DNA of 64,000 bases from Darksidea phi (Eukaryota; Ascomycota; Dothideomycetes; Pleosporales; Lentitheciaceae), in the NCBI GenBank assembly GCA_030770425.1, contig JASJFT010000098.1:1-64000 (forward strand), given 5' to 3'. The position numbers and the translations under genes were made by a program. Below, piece by piece: positions 23,388 to 34,961 of the stretch; the first letter of the stretch is position 1, and each line of letters begins with the position of its first letter. The notes beneath the pieces were generated by a model. The model saw nothing but the letters and a program-made list of their open reading frames with translations, had not been told where the DNA came from and did no database searches.

Positions 23388-23583
23388 TGGCACGCGCCAC
23401 GCCCTCTTTCATGAGGCTCGGGCCGTTGCCCTCGCAGTCATGCCGTGACACCACAGGCAATCACAGGCAACGACCGCAACTAACAACCTTCTTGCGTTTC
23501 AAGGTATTCGGGACGAAATACCTTTTGTGTCACCTTTTTGTGTTATTTCGCGAGTTTGACGACGCGATGGCTGCTACTCATTC
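23388..23583 (+). mobile_element. Copy A of a short dispersed element (retroposon-like)
   Basis: About 196 bp closely matching, over its whole length, the reverse complement of 43685-43878. Shared blocks include CTCTTTCATGAGGCTCGGGC, GTTTCAAGGTATTCGGGACG and GATGGCTGCTACTCATTC. The 3' boundary shared by all copies is ...CATTC. Here the GATA that follows in other copies is replaced by CAATGTTACGACC, the start of an LTR-like sequence, suggesting a later insertion. Confidence 0.75.
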
Positions 23584-24000
23584 CAATGTTACGACCCCCG
23601 ATGCTCAGGGCATGGTGAGGCTTCAGGCCAGGTCACCCCGCCAGAGCTAGGATGGCTCAGCAAGGAGTAGGCAGCAGGGGGTTATGTGATTAGGCAGTAG
23701 CGGGAACTGCGGGCAGTGAGACTGCCACGACGGTCACAACTACCACGGCAGTAGCGAAAGTTGGGGTAGGAGGAACTTCCACAACTGCCACCCTTAACTA
23801 TGGAGGATATATAAGCTCGGAAGATCCCCCTGTATTTTGGTTATTCGTAGTTAACTTTAATACTCTGATTCATTGGGATTATCAGAGTAGTTGTTCTAGT
23901 AATATCAATTGGTTGTTTCACCTTGAACTACCTTGAACCAACCGTTCGACCGCGCACGCACGACCCTAACCCGAACCCGTTATAAAGGTACGCCACGTCG
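23584..24000 (+). mobile_element. Possible solo LTR
   Basis: Starts TGTTACGACC directly at the end of element copy A. It contains a TATA-like GATATATAAG at about 23806, followed by an AT-rich stretch as in the U3/R of fungal retrotransposons. No matching terminal repeat, primer-binding site or coding sequence was found, and the right end is not defined. Confidence 0.25.
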
Positions 24001-24362
24001 AACAAAATTCAACTCGTTCCTCCCTGTTCTAGCTTGCAGAGAATCGCGCCACTCATTCTATCGTCAATAAACCACACGCCCCGAAAAGCGTACTCGAAGT
24101 CAAGTTATGTATGATTCAAGACCTAATTTGATATTACACTGAAGATTAAGTACGTTGGATATGAAAAGCTTTAGTATTTTGGGCACGGGTTCCTAAAGAG
24201 ATGTACATAGATAGCTCTGCTAATCCCTGCACTAGGCCTAAATAGTCATAGTACGACGCAACTTCCCGTAAGTCAGCCCCGGCTCCGGCCTGACGGCTAC
24301 GAAACCACCTCCTCTCAAACCACTATCTGGCAGAGACTGCTTGATGTCTGTTCTATGACTCC

Positions 24363-27300
24363 ATGATGATGCCAGCTTTCGGTTTCAGCGTCGGTGACTT
24401 CATTACCGCTATCGGTACTTCCTCTTCTTTCGCTAGGCTGCGAGTTACAACTAACAACCTTGTCAGGGCTATGCACAAAAGTCGCAAAAGCACTTAAGGA
24501 CTCTAGTGGAGCAACAACCGAGTACCAGCAGGTCATTATTGAAATTGAAGGTCTCCAGAATGCTCTCACACGACTCGCCGCTTTGGAGCCAACGGAGAGC
24601 AACATCGACCATGTGAACGCTATTCGGAGGATGGCTCTCGCCTGCAGTCTTCCCATGATAGACTTTCTATCGAAGCTAGAGAAGTATGAAGCTGCTATGT
24701 CTCCTTTCGCGGCCAGAAATTCGTTTCGTTCATCGGCAAAGAAAGCACAATACGCTGTAATCATGAGCGAGGAGGTAAAGACGATGAGAGCCATGATATC
24801 TGGTAAAGTCATCAGTATCAACCTACTGCTAGCGACACATGCATCCGAGACCCTATCAAGAAATGAGGACCGACTGTCGACCAACCAGGAGACCCTTCTT
24901 ACAAGGTTAGAAGAGGCCAAAGACGGCATGAGTAGAATCCGCCAAGCAATTGAAGATATGAACAAAGCAACGACGACTTCGCAGGAACAGCTTCGACAAA
25001 ATATGGCTGGCTCTACATCCCAGTTGAGAGAACAACTCAACCAAATCAACAACGATACTGCGGGTACGAAGCGAAACATATCTGGTCTGGCCACGGGAAT
25101 CACCTCCATTTCCACCTCGATCACTACGCTCTGCGGGTTGGGAACCCAAATCTTAGCGATCTTGCGCGTCTTCCCAGCCGAACTACGAACGCTACTCCGG
25201 AACATAGTACGGACGAATATGCAAATGTACGCAGTGCTGCTTGAAGTGCATCGCAAGATAGGCGCGTCTCCAACACTTGCACTAGAATCCAACATTCACA
25301 TCGAAGACGCACTTGGGGAGATTCGGAGTTTACCATTCGAGTGGTTCCGACATTGGGAGGTGAGAAGAGTGACCATCTCTCACGTGCCAGCCGCTAATTT
25401 CGGCAGCCTCTCGAGGGGCTCCTTCGAGCCGAATTTAAGAACAGACTAGGGGCAGAAAGAGTAGAAAAGGGTGACTTTCGCCTCGTACATGCGAAACGGC
25501 CGACCATATCAATGGATAAGAATAACTGGTCTCAGACCATAACTGCGGGCGCCAACGTTCTCATGCTCATGCTCATCACCGACCTCACTTGTCAAGATTC
25601 CTCATGCCCCAGAAAATCCTGCAGTGGAAGAATAGCATTGCAAGCCCAAAGGCAAGATATGCTGACCTGGTGCGTTTTGGCGAATCTTCTTAAGTCTTTT
25701 AGCCGCAGCACAGTGAGCGCCCATTGCCTGCTATCGATAATTCCCTTTCAACGTAGAATGCTAACAATGTGCCAGCCCTGAATGCGGCCTTCGATTCAGA
25801 TCGCAGCTAATGCTGCCAGAGAGCACGGAGGCGAACATGATCGAACAGCTCCAACTTGAGGAAGATGCAAGACTATTTGGAATACGCAATGAACCTAGTA
25901 GCCAGGACATTGGCGATTCACACATTACAGAAGGCTTAACCGTTACGGATATAAAAGAGTTTACAAGAGCTGTTGTGTTCGCGGAACATGAGAGACCGGG
26001 GACTTGTTACAACTCCACGACAGACCCCTCTATCTCAGAGAAAATGGTCAGGAAAGGCCAAGTTTCTCCTGATGCCCAAAAGTTTTCACCTGAACCACCG
26101 ATATATGCCTGGCTAGCCGACACACGGCCTCCTGAAGACCCAGACTCCGTACTAAGGTGGCGTGAAGCAGAGGAAGTTCGCCGAGCTAAACGGAAAAGGC
26201 AGAACGCTCAAGACCTCGAAGTGTTCCGTAATGTCGAGATTTGCCTTCCGCTTAAGGATGATGTGCCAATGTCCGATGCTCACGATTCTGCACGTCTATC
26301 AACGACTGGGCGTGATAAGCCTACAACTGGTGCATACATGTTACATCGCAACATTCTAGATCGGTACCCTAATCTTGGGGACCCACTCGCATGGCGCTTC
26401 GCGAATGTAAATTGGAAGAGAATGGAAAATCTTCAGAGAATGCAGCACGCAGTTCCGGTTTCCACACTAGATCAGACTGAGTTCCCTGATCAATCCATAG
26501 GCACATTTTCCTTCCCAAGTTTCATCGACCCTCGGAGACCATGGCGAGACCGAAAGATATGCTCGCTCCCGCCTCCGCCAGGGTTAGTGGCTGAGCATAA
26601 CCTGAATCCTGGCTACAGTGCCAAATGCTACTTGTGCCACGAGACAATTCATCTTCGTCGCAAACGAGATTGGAGGTATGCACCTCTTGAATACACATTT
26701 CCTCACTTACATCCCACAGTAATCATGTTATGTACGATCTACATCCCTATATGTGCCCCATTTCAGAATGTGCAGCTGGGGACGACATGTACGCCCGCAG
26801 ACGGGATCTCTCAGCGCACATGAAACTCTGTCACCCTCTTGAGACATGTAGCCAATGTCCCTTTTGCGGGAATGAGGTGAAATCTGACTCGTTCAAGCAT
26901 CTGGGACATCATATGGAGGAGATTGCTTTCGGTGTTCTGACTACGGCTTATGAGGAATGGTCGTACGATGATACCAATTCAGAATCGTCGATTCCGCCAG
27001 TGCTCTCGAGCCTCCTAAATCCCTTACAGCATGCTCAGACTGCCCATGGAACTGAGATGTCGTCACCTGGGTTCACTCCAATAACAACACCTTTCCAAGA
27101 TAAGCGAGCGGATGTACCAAGCGTTGGGAGTCGGTCCTTTAATAGCTCAGATTCCTCCGAGATATACCTTCCCCGGGCGGATATAGACCTAGGAAACACA
27201 TATGATTCTCCCTCGAGAAACCATCATTCTGGTGATTACGGCTTCTCTTCCTCATCACATGTAGAGGCCAATTATTGGACCCAAAGCTCACATCCTTCGT

Positions 27301-27704
27301 CGTCTGTTTCTAGTATCAACTCGCAGCTTCGGTATTCGGTAGCGGATTATTTGCACCCTTCGCCCTCAGACACTGGAGCTCCACCGGTGTCGCAGTCCAC
27401 GACGGGCCCCCCATTCAACCTCAATGTCTCAGCGACTTCACAGAAGAAGCACAGATGTAGCATATGCGATAAACGCTTTACCCGTCCGAGTTCTTTACGG
27501 ACACACATGTATATCCACATCGGAGAGAAACGTACGTGTGCTGTCATACTCCACATTCGGTTAGAAGTGCTAACATATACTATAGCGTTTGCTTGCGAGT
27601 ATGAGGGCTGTAATAGAGCATTTAGTGTTTTCAGCAATTTGCGCCGTCACCGTAAATTGCACAAAGCGAACGACGAAGCGAATATTTCACCTTCAGACGA
27701 ATAG
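24363..27704 (+). CDS. Large chimeric zinc-finger protein: STAND-type N-terminus, ubiquitin-like (ULD_2-type) domain, Cys-rich fingers, C-terminal C2H2 pair
   Basis: Six exons: 24363-24414, 24467-25359, 25416-25669, 25776-26675, 26720-27531 and 27586-27704 (1009 aa). The N-terminus AFGFSVGDFITAI and the following helices resemble the N-terminal domain of fungal STAND/NLR proteins. A long coiled coil spans about residues 130-240. A ubiquitin-like segment (EDALGEIRSLPFEWFRHWEG...GDFRLVHAKR) comes next, then a CPECGLRF zinc knuckle. The middle is charged and disordered. A degenerate finger block CYLCHETIHLRRKRDW..HV..DLHPYMC resembles that of the 6.9-8.8 kb pseudogene, with the intron at the same place. 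A Ser-rich linker leads to two canonical C2H2 fingers (CSICDKRFTRPSSLRTH, CEYEGCNRAFSVFSNLRRH) typical of DNA-binding proteins. Function unknown; a nuclear sensor or regulator is a guess. Confidence 0.8.
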
Positions 27705-28502
27705 CGACAAGTATCTAATTTACCGTGTTGCATTTGCTTTGATGACGCGCCACGTTGAGCTGATACGGAGGATAGTGTCATTCATAGTATATCCCACCTG
27801 CAAGCATGGGCCTAATTCTATGAAGCATTCAAAGAAAAATAAAGATAACAAGCTTTTCCCAACACAGCGCCCAGCGCAAGTCGCTGTAGTACAGCAAACC
27901 CGTTGCGTAAAGCTCACGACGGCTGGTACAAGAACCTTTGATAATCTTCAGATCTTTGGAATACATTGCTTGCAATTTTTCTCTCGCATTATTTTAAATG
28001 AAAGAGGTTTATGCAAGCTATATGATGTCAGAGCATGCTGTAAATACCGCCGCTATGGTAACGTTCTTGGCCGTTGCTGCTTGCCGCATCCTCATTCTCT
28101 CTTCGTTTACCCAACACTCAACTCTATTAGCTATTTTGATTCCCTACCACTCTTCTAAAGGGAATATATCATACGTGATCCTGGACTCTCGATAGTAAGT
28201 AAGCAATAGCCATGGGGTTTGCATTCTGCCTAGCATGTCGTTAATGCTTTATTGAGGAATCATATAATGGATATCAAGCAAGTTGAAGGGGACGATTCTA
28301 AGCCTACTATAGATAGAGACTATACACGAGTGGAGGCAGAAGGCTCGCTTTTGCCTGGGCCGTGTTGAGGCACAAGAATTTTCCATTAGATCTACTGAAC
28401 AATACCGTCACTTTAACACCTTATACTATCCAATACTACACGGCAGCCACTACGGACCTTTTTGGAGTCTCCAGAGCCGGCCAGATCCCTCTATAGTGCT
28501 AC
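27705..28502. other. Intergenic, no supported gene
   Basis: A 189-codon open frame starting inside the last exon of the zinc-finger gene has no recognisable feature and is treated as spurious. Nothing else seen. Confidence 0.4.
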
Positions 28503-29132
28503 CTGAGCATCGTTCTAACTGTCATAGTTTGTCCTGGGCTTTTTGCGCTCCTCGCCGATGCAGCACCAACAGCTACTGTTTTATCATATGATGCGGTCCA
28601 GCGCCTGTACGTAAGTTGGCCTCACAAACTGGATGCCTTCTCTTCCGAGGCCACAACATGTTTCGACAGAGGCGCGGCTGCTAATCTCCGGGGATAGTTA
28701 CTGACACCCACTCTGGATGAGCCCTGCGAACTGTTCCCTCGCCTTTAGGCCCATCGCAGCGATGATCTAGAACAACTGTCGCTTTTCAGTCCGGGTCCAA
28801 AAAACCGTAAACACTAACCGCGACACCATCTCCGGTCCAATTTCTGCGCTGCGACTGTCAAACTCGCCCGCAACCCTTCATTAAACCAGCCGTATCAAAT
28901 AGAGCACGTCGTCAACAACAGCGGACACATCTTCTATGACCTGAACCATCAGAACTGCAAAAATTTCATGGATGTGGCACGGATCCTTGAGGTCAAGGGT
29001 ACCGGAGCGAAGTGCGTGCCACCGTACTGCGCCGTAGCCGACAACGGAAGTGATTGTGATTATCATGATGAACAGGACCAGTACATCAACAGCTATGACG
29101 CTACTCGAGACATTAGATTCTACCTCTGCTAA
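28503..29132 (+). pseudogene. Relict of a cysteine-rich secreted protein
   Basis: Consecutive pieces of one secreted-type protein lie in shifting frames. First is a signal-peptide-like segment SIVLTVIVCPGLFALLADA with TATVLSYDAVQRLYVSW and TTCFDRGAAAN, closed by a TAG at 28695-28697. The next frame gives ISGDSY*HPLWMSPANCSLAF, RPIAAMI*NNCRFSVRV and TNRDTISG. A third frame gives CAATVKLARNPSLNQPY, NNSGHIFYDLNHQNCKNF, GTGAKCVPPYCAVADNGSDC and a final FYLC before TAA at 29130-29132. There are at least two stops and two frameshifts, and no ATG at the expected start (CTG is found). About ten cysteines and the leader suggest an extracellular protein, possibly effector-like. I do not recognise the family. 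Confidence 0.55.
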
Positions 29133-29579
29133 TTTTGCAGGTTCGGAGAGCTTTTAAGTGGACCTCGGCGAATGTTGTTCGGATCGATTGATTTTAAACA
29201 CTGAGTAGAAAGGCCGGTGAGGCCTTTTTCACAGGGTCGATCTTAATTCTACTTAATTTCTGTGGATGTGTTCTTTCTTATCTTACAGCAAGGCAGTTTA
29301 TTTTCAACATTCTTTCAGTCGTGTTGCTATTTGTGGCACCTGCACGGAAACCCTTGCTGCTGAGCGTTGACGAATCGCTGTACCTTACTGGAAACCAGCC
29401 TCTCTTGACATGCAGTTGGCTCCGCATTGAGTAACGTTACCAAAAGGCTAAAGGTGCTAGTGTCTACGCTTCTATGTCCTCCCTCGCATTCATCATTTCT
29501 CTAGTACACCGCCGAAGCGCAAACCGTCACGCCTTAAACCTTCATCACAGATTGTCTACTGAGTTGGACTGTGGAAAAT
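29133..29579. other. Intergenic, no supported gene
   Basis: Between two relict genes. Only short frames, no repeat noticed. Confidence 0.4.
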
Positions 29580-30857
29580 ATGACCGATTCGTCACACTGG
29601 AAGGCAGGGTTAGAGGGGAACTTTCAACTCAACCCGGTCGTTGTTCAAGGTGAGCGTTCTATGTCGTGCTCCTACTGTTTCGAAGCAAACATCAGCTACA
29701 TAGCGATGCCCGTTGGAACGAAAGTCATTTCAGCAGACACTTGCGGCGTCTCTGCCTGGTCAAAGATTGCGAGGATTTCTGTGATACTCCCAGACCAGAG
29801 ACCCGAGAGGTACTTTCTCAAGGTATGACTGCGGTTGCCATAAGAAGCATCATACTTACTGACACAATTTTGCCACTCCAGTGTGCAACAGGGCCGGGCG
29901 CACGGTCTTTAACTGAAGGTGAATACCATTCTGCATGCGCCATCGACGCGACGGTACCAGCACTCGTTCCTAAAGCTGTTGGATGGGGAGAGTATTATGA
30001 GAGCGACTTACATGTCTATTTTTTTTTCTCGGAGACTACCACGACATAGATCTCTCAGTGACCCCAGAACCCGTGAGCTTTATGCATAAAATCGCCGAGC
30101 TTCATTCAAGAGGAAAGTCACCGACAGGAATGTTTGGGTTCCCAGTCTCTACCGTGTGCGGCAAGTTCGAACGTACAGAGGCATGGGAGAAGAGCTGGGC
30201 GAAATGCTTCGCTAATCAGCTCAAGGATGTCATCAAGTACGACAATATGACGAATGACCCATGGCCGGAATATGACGCTGCTTGCAACCAGCTCATCAAA
30301 AAAGTCATACCAAGACTTCTAGGAGTTCTCCAGTCTGATGGACGAGACATTGAGCCAGCATTGATCCATGGCGACCTTTGGGAACAAAATGTTGGAATCG
30401 ATAAGGAGACGGGTGAGGCTATTCTGTTCGATCCCGGAAGTACATATGCCCATAACGAGATAGAGTTTGGAACGTGAAGGTGCTCATGGGCATATTACTT
30501 CAGCTCTCCGGTTTACATGCGACTATATCAACGTCATATCGAGCACTCGGAGCCCGTAGATGAATGGGACGACCGTAACCGACTCTACAGCATCCACCCA
30601 CTCTTGAACGACTCTGCAGGGCATCCAGGAAGCGCTTCGAGAGGAACGTGAGTACCTCCACCGCAAATACTGTCCCTAAAGTAACATCTTTCAGAGCTTA
30701 CAACGATATGCTGTACCTGTGTGAGAAGTATGCACCTCTGGAAAGCCTCGACAAATACTGTCCCGACAAGGACATCAGCGTCATAGGCGTGTACATCCAA
30801 CATACCACTCACTTCATGAGAGATGCGCACGTCAACAGTCAACTTTCTACATCTTGA
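29580..30857 (+). pseudogene. Fructosamine/ketosamine-3-kinase-like gene with a frameshift and a nonsense codon
   Basis: Exons 29580-29649, 29704-29822, 29882-30647 and 30695-30857 give a protein-ribulosamine 3-kinase-like fold (PF03881). Visible motifs are YFLKCATG (ATP-lysine region), LIHGDLWEQNVG (catalytic HGDxxxxN) and LFDPGSTYAHNEIEFG (metal-binding DPG). Relatives phosphorylate ketosamines on glycated proteins. Two lesions: a run of nine T at 30019-30027 shifts the frame, and adding one T would restore it (YFF..LGDYHDIDL). TGA at 30475-30477 replaces the Trp expected in EFGTxRCSW. The last exon continues the family sequence (YNDMLYLCEKYAPLESLDKY). The homopolymer shift could be a sequencing error, but the separate nonsense codon suggests real decay. 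Confidence 0.7.
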
Positions 30858-31234
30858 TGGAGTTGAAGCATCGAGATAGGGTTTGAACAGTGAAAGGTGA
30901 GGGCTGGCTCTAATGGGCCGAGAATAGTTTCGATTTCATACGAAAATGTGTGTTTTTGAGCAGAACTACTGGGTGTTGCGACCAGCATGCCGCATATGAC
31001 GATGAAAATACGGGGAGATATCAAAATTGTTGTACCGAACTGTCCAATTAGGATGCTGTAGTTATCCAAATATGGTAAAAACAATAGAGCAGATTAAACT
31101 GATCGTAGCTTGACATTTGCGGTTGCGGTAGCATCGCACGATATCTTGAGTATATACAGTGGGATATATAGGCTTTCTACCAAGTCATCCCATAATCGCG
31201 ATCCTGCAACCACAAAATGGATAACTTAGAGTTT
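30858..31234. other. Intergenic, no supported gene
   Basis: 3' flanks of convergent genes. Nothing recognisable. Confidence 0.5.
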
Positions 31235-33139
31235 CTACGCTCTTGCACATTGAGTGCCCAGAGCACACTGCCCAGGGATCGTTCCTTTGCAGCAAGCCTG
31301 CGATGTTCCGGATGGGCATTGACCTATGAAGGAAAAACACATTCAAGTCAGCTAATACTCACGAGATGCGTAGACATGATTGTCGTTCGTATTGCGGCTC
31401 AGAAGCCTGCCAAAAGCGCAAGGGGGCGAGAACAGCAAACGAACATATAATGAAATTGAACATACCAGAAGCGGGCCTAGGAATGCACCGGGCGCCAATC
31501 AGTTCGGAAGGATTGGTTGGAGTGTATCCGCAGATACCGCCCCAAACAGCTGAGTTGGTAGACCACGGGGCAATGTTCAGGCAACACAGCCGGATGGGTC
31601 GGGCGTTGCACTGTGGCTGTTCGAGAACGGGGCGAGAGACGGTAGTGGTGATGAGGGTGGTAGTTACAGGAACCGTTGAAATGAACGGAGAAGTCGTGAT
31701 GAGGGTAGTTATAGGAGTGGGGGCGACGCTGATATCGGTCGAGGTGGTCGTCTCAGTTGCCGTGTATAGAGTCTCGGTGGCTGTGGTCTGAGTAGTAGTA
31801 GACGTGAAGGTAGCAACCTTGCTGCATGCAGCCGAGATCTTCTCGGGCAGCCAGCTTGCGACTAAAGCAGGCGTCGCCACTTCGCGTCTCTTTAGAGCAT
31901 TAGCCGCAATCACGGTTGTAGTAGTGTATTCTGTCGCCACCACAACGGTGGTCGCGCCGGAAGAGATGTCGGTGCTGGTCACAGTTGCAGGTGGAGGCGT
32001 AGACGTCTCTACCTCAGTCACGGTTGTGCGTGTGATAGTCGAGACGGTGCCGGCGACGCGCGAAGTCTCCTGTGGCGAGACATAACCAATGTAAGCAGCA
32101 CAGAACTCGACGTTCTCAGGCGAGCTGAGCTGGCTCAGGTCTGATGGGCAGACGGGCTCGAGGAACGCGTCAGTAGTATCGGCGAACGAGTAAGAGTATG
32201 CAATAGTGTATTGGTCGCCGTCTCGCCATTCACCGGTGTTGTCGGCATATGAAGCAGTCCAGGCTTGCGTATACAGCGTGCAGACCTGCTCATACGGCTG
32301 TCCGTTCTTAAGCTTCAGGAATAGATTGAAGAAGCGGCAGGTTGCGCGGCCTCCGAGATGATCCTTGTTGAATTGTGTCTCGTCTTTGCAGGCTTGGGCA
32401 CAGCGCTGCGCATCGAACGGCGAATCGCCGGCGAACGTCTTGACGGTGATGTAGCTTCCCTTTCCATTGCAGTCATCAGGCGACCGAATGGCGGCGTTGT
32501 TCAGAGCGGTGGTTTCAAAGCCCTGCAGGTTGGTGGCCGCATCTTTGTTGTAACCGTTTGCTCCGGAGATCAGTACGTGGAAGTCATTGCGCCATTGACC
32601 ATCTTGTGTGGCCGTCGCTTCTGTCACTGGGTAGCCCCAGTAGTTACACTTGATGAGGATGGTGCTCGGAGGATTAGGGCATCCAGCAGCGGGATTCTGA
32701 CTTGGGGCTCGCTCGAAGACTAAGGCGCAAAGATCAGCCCAAACTCAATTTCCATGATTGATTCCAATGCCGCAAGTGAAGATTCAGGTGTATACATACA
32801 GATGTCGAAACCAGTGCATCCCTGCTTAGTCTCGCATGTAGCTGCGCAGACAGCCGGATCATACGTCTCGAGAACATCAGTGCCCATGTAGACCCGCCCG
32901 TTCGAGCTCGCTTTCTTGGGACCGAAGGCTTTGGAGTAGCCCGCTGGAGTGGCTGCAGCCTGCGCTGTAGATGCATATTCCGGCCAGGCCGAGAAACCCT
33001 CGGGGGTGTCGTCGGTCGGGACTGTGCCATGTCCCTGAGGAAGTGATTCGCAATCACGCTTCTGCAGTTCAGGTCCGGTGGCGCCGGCAAAAGCCTGGGC
33101 TGCGAAGCCGGCAACTCTGAGGAGAGTAGATGGATGCAT
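31235..33139 (-). CDS. Secreted Thr/Ser-rich cell-surface protein with Cys-rich head and hydrophobin-like Cys-doublet tail
   Basis: Exons 33139-32800, 32719-31466 and 31323-31235 (560 aa). The first 19 residues are a signal peptide (LLRVAGFAAQAFAGATG), followed by KR. Residues about 80-270 form a Cys-rich extracellular module (CAATCETKQGCTGFDIFFER, PNPPSTILIKCNYWG, CRFFNLF). It resembles PAN/apple-like carbohydrate-binding modules seen in many fungal surface proteins. A mucin-like linker rich in TT/TE repeats follows. The C-terminus has CNARPIRLCCLNIAPW ... GARCIPRPASGQCPSGTSQA-CC-KGTIPGQCALGTQC, with two CC doublets spaced as in hydrophobins. The last 142-bp intron was placed by frame and by the cysteine pattern. 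It is probably cell-wall associated; function as adhesin or wall coat is inferred. No GPI signal is seen. Confidence 0.75.
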
Positions 33140-34961
33140 TATAAGTTATTGTAGAATTAGTATGAGAGCAGTGGGTTAAAGAGCGACAAGAACCAGGCAA
33201 ACGCGCCTGAAGGGATCAAGGAAGGACTTGGACCGGATGGCCGGATTGAATGAGTGTGATTAGATTATTAATAATGAAAGACAGACAATCAGGACCAAAC
33301 AAGACGAGCGGCGTGAAGAATGAAAGGAGGTAAGGAAGAGAGGCCTTAAACAAATCTCCAGATTGTAATAACAGGCGATTCATTGCAAGCCACATGTGAC
33401 GATACTAAGCCCAAAAGACTGCTTCGACTACAATCCAGCTCGGCTGTGATGCAAGGGTAACCACGAATCGTGCTTCGCCGAAAAGTTCGCTTCGTTCTAG
33501 ATGGCGCCGCGACTGAGGCTGAACAGCCACCAATACGAGCGATACTCTCGAAAGAGATTAGCGTAAGTCTCAAATTCCCCATTGTCAGCACCCGCGGAGC
33601 CGACAATTATATGTGCAGCTGAAATCATCCGATTTCAATAAATCCTTTTCTTTCGCGAGGACGATAAGTTTATCTAACCTCTTGGGCTAGATTTATTCAA
33701 GCCCAGATCGAATGCCCTTTTCCCACCGGGATCCTTCGCGCAGCGTGCGTAAGGAAACAATACTGAGATGGCTTCGTTGGAAACTACCGATAAATATTTC
33801 AAGTGTCATGTCCTTGAACGTGCTTCGTATTGTCAGACCCACCTTAGTATCTGAGAAGCTCCATACATCTCCTTGAATGTAGCCGGAGTAGAGTTGGACA
33901 CTGACACTAAAGCTCCCATGAAAGACTTCTCTGTACATAAGGCGGTGAACATAGGAAGCGCCTATAGGGTTGAATTGACAACTAGCGCCGCTCAAGAGTA
34001 AATGGAATAATCAGCCAATGAGAACTAATCCTTGGTCTCCACCTGTGCCGAAGCCAATCGTTCAAGGAACCGGCGAGGTCATTGGGTCGTCGCATGTTCG
34101 AACAATAGCAGCCACATCAGTGTCTTCCTTGGGTTCACCAAGAGCAGTATACTAAACGCTAAAGGATACTCTCTAAACGTCTGCCTGAAAAGGTGTGGTT
34201 CTATTAGAAAATTTGTACTACATTGCAAAGCTTCTTGTCGGTGGTGTTCATCAACCCCAATCGTCTCATGTGCGACATCATGAGCAAGACTTTGTGTTTG
34301 TAATCTGTACCAAAGACGTGGCGATTGGTTAGCCCGTACGATCGTGTCTACTGTCCAGGTTTCAATCGCTAGTCGAAGGAGAAGAGTCTTATTTTCTCAG
34401 TTTATTTCGAAAAGATGCAGCGTATTATGCATCTGAGGCAAGATCTTATACTCTGATGCTTGCGATACCCGGAGCTTGAGTCTGCGATTATAGAAACACA
34501 TTCCGAGGCATTCCATTGACGACCTCCAGCTAGAGACCTGACCTGCCATTGTTAGCAGGATCATTTCAAAACATATCTCTCTCTTTGTCTTCTTTGTGCT
34601 TTGTCGCAAAACCAAGTCCTACACTCGTAGACAGACAGCTACTGCTTGTACGGGCTCTTGCATATGACAGGCTCCAACATAATAAATACCTACAAACACG
34701 TGAATGACGCTCTAGCAAAGTCTAATAGAGCGCCTTTAGCCCTGCATCTAGGCTGCAAACCGCTCTGGCGTGGAATGCACCAATGGTCGACACTTCCTCA
34801 ATTGGGTTAGCGCAAGGCAACACGCACTAAATGTCCTCTTCTAGCTAAACTCAGTTAAAGCATCATGAACTCATAAAACCTCGGTCGCGTCCTTCGACCT
34901 CAGACTTCGGGGCATCCTTTTAACATCGATTGTTCTGCGGGCACTTTGGCAGCTTGTCATT
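33140..34961. other. Long intergenic region, no supported gene
   Basis: About 1.8 kb with short frames only (up to 100 codons at 33693-33995, reverse strand) and no recognisable motif. The last 100 bp upstream of 34962 presumably holds the promoter of the next gene. Confidence 0.4.

Larger units (their letters stand above)
22703..24362. other. Repeat-bearing intergenic region
   Basis: No supported gene. It contains a GGAGGAT triplicate (about 23252-23276), a dispersed-repeat copy (23388-23583) and LTR-like sequence downstream. A second GTTACGACCCG motif occurs at about 23149. Confidence 0.6.

Noticed and set aside
24315..25295. Reverse 326-codon frame
   Set aside because: Antisense shadow of exon 2 of the chimeric zinc-finger gene, whose forward sequence carries the recognisable domains.
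27589..28158. Forward 189-codon frame overlapping the last exon of the zinc-finger gene
   Set aside because: It is out of frame with the C2H2 exon it overlaps and has no recognisable content afterwards.
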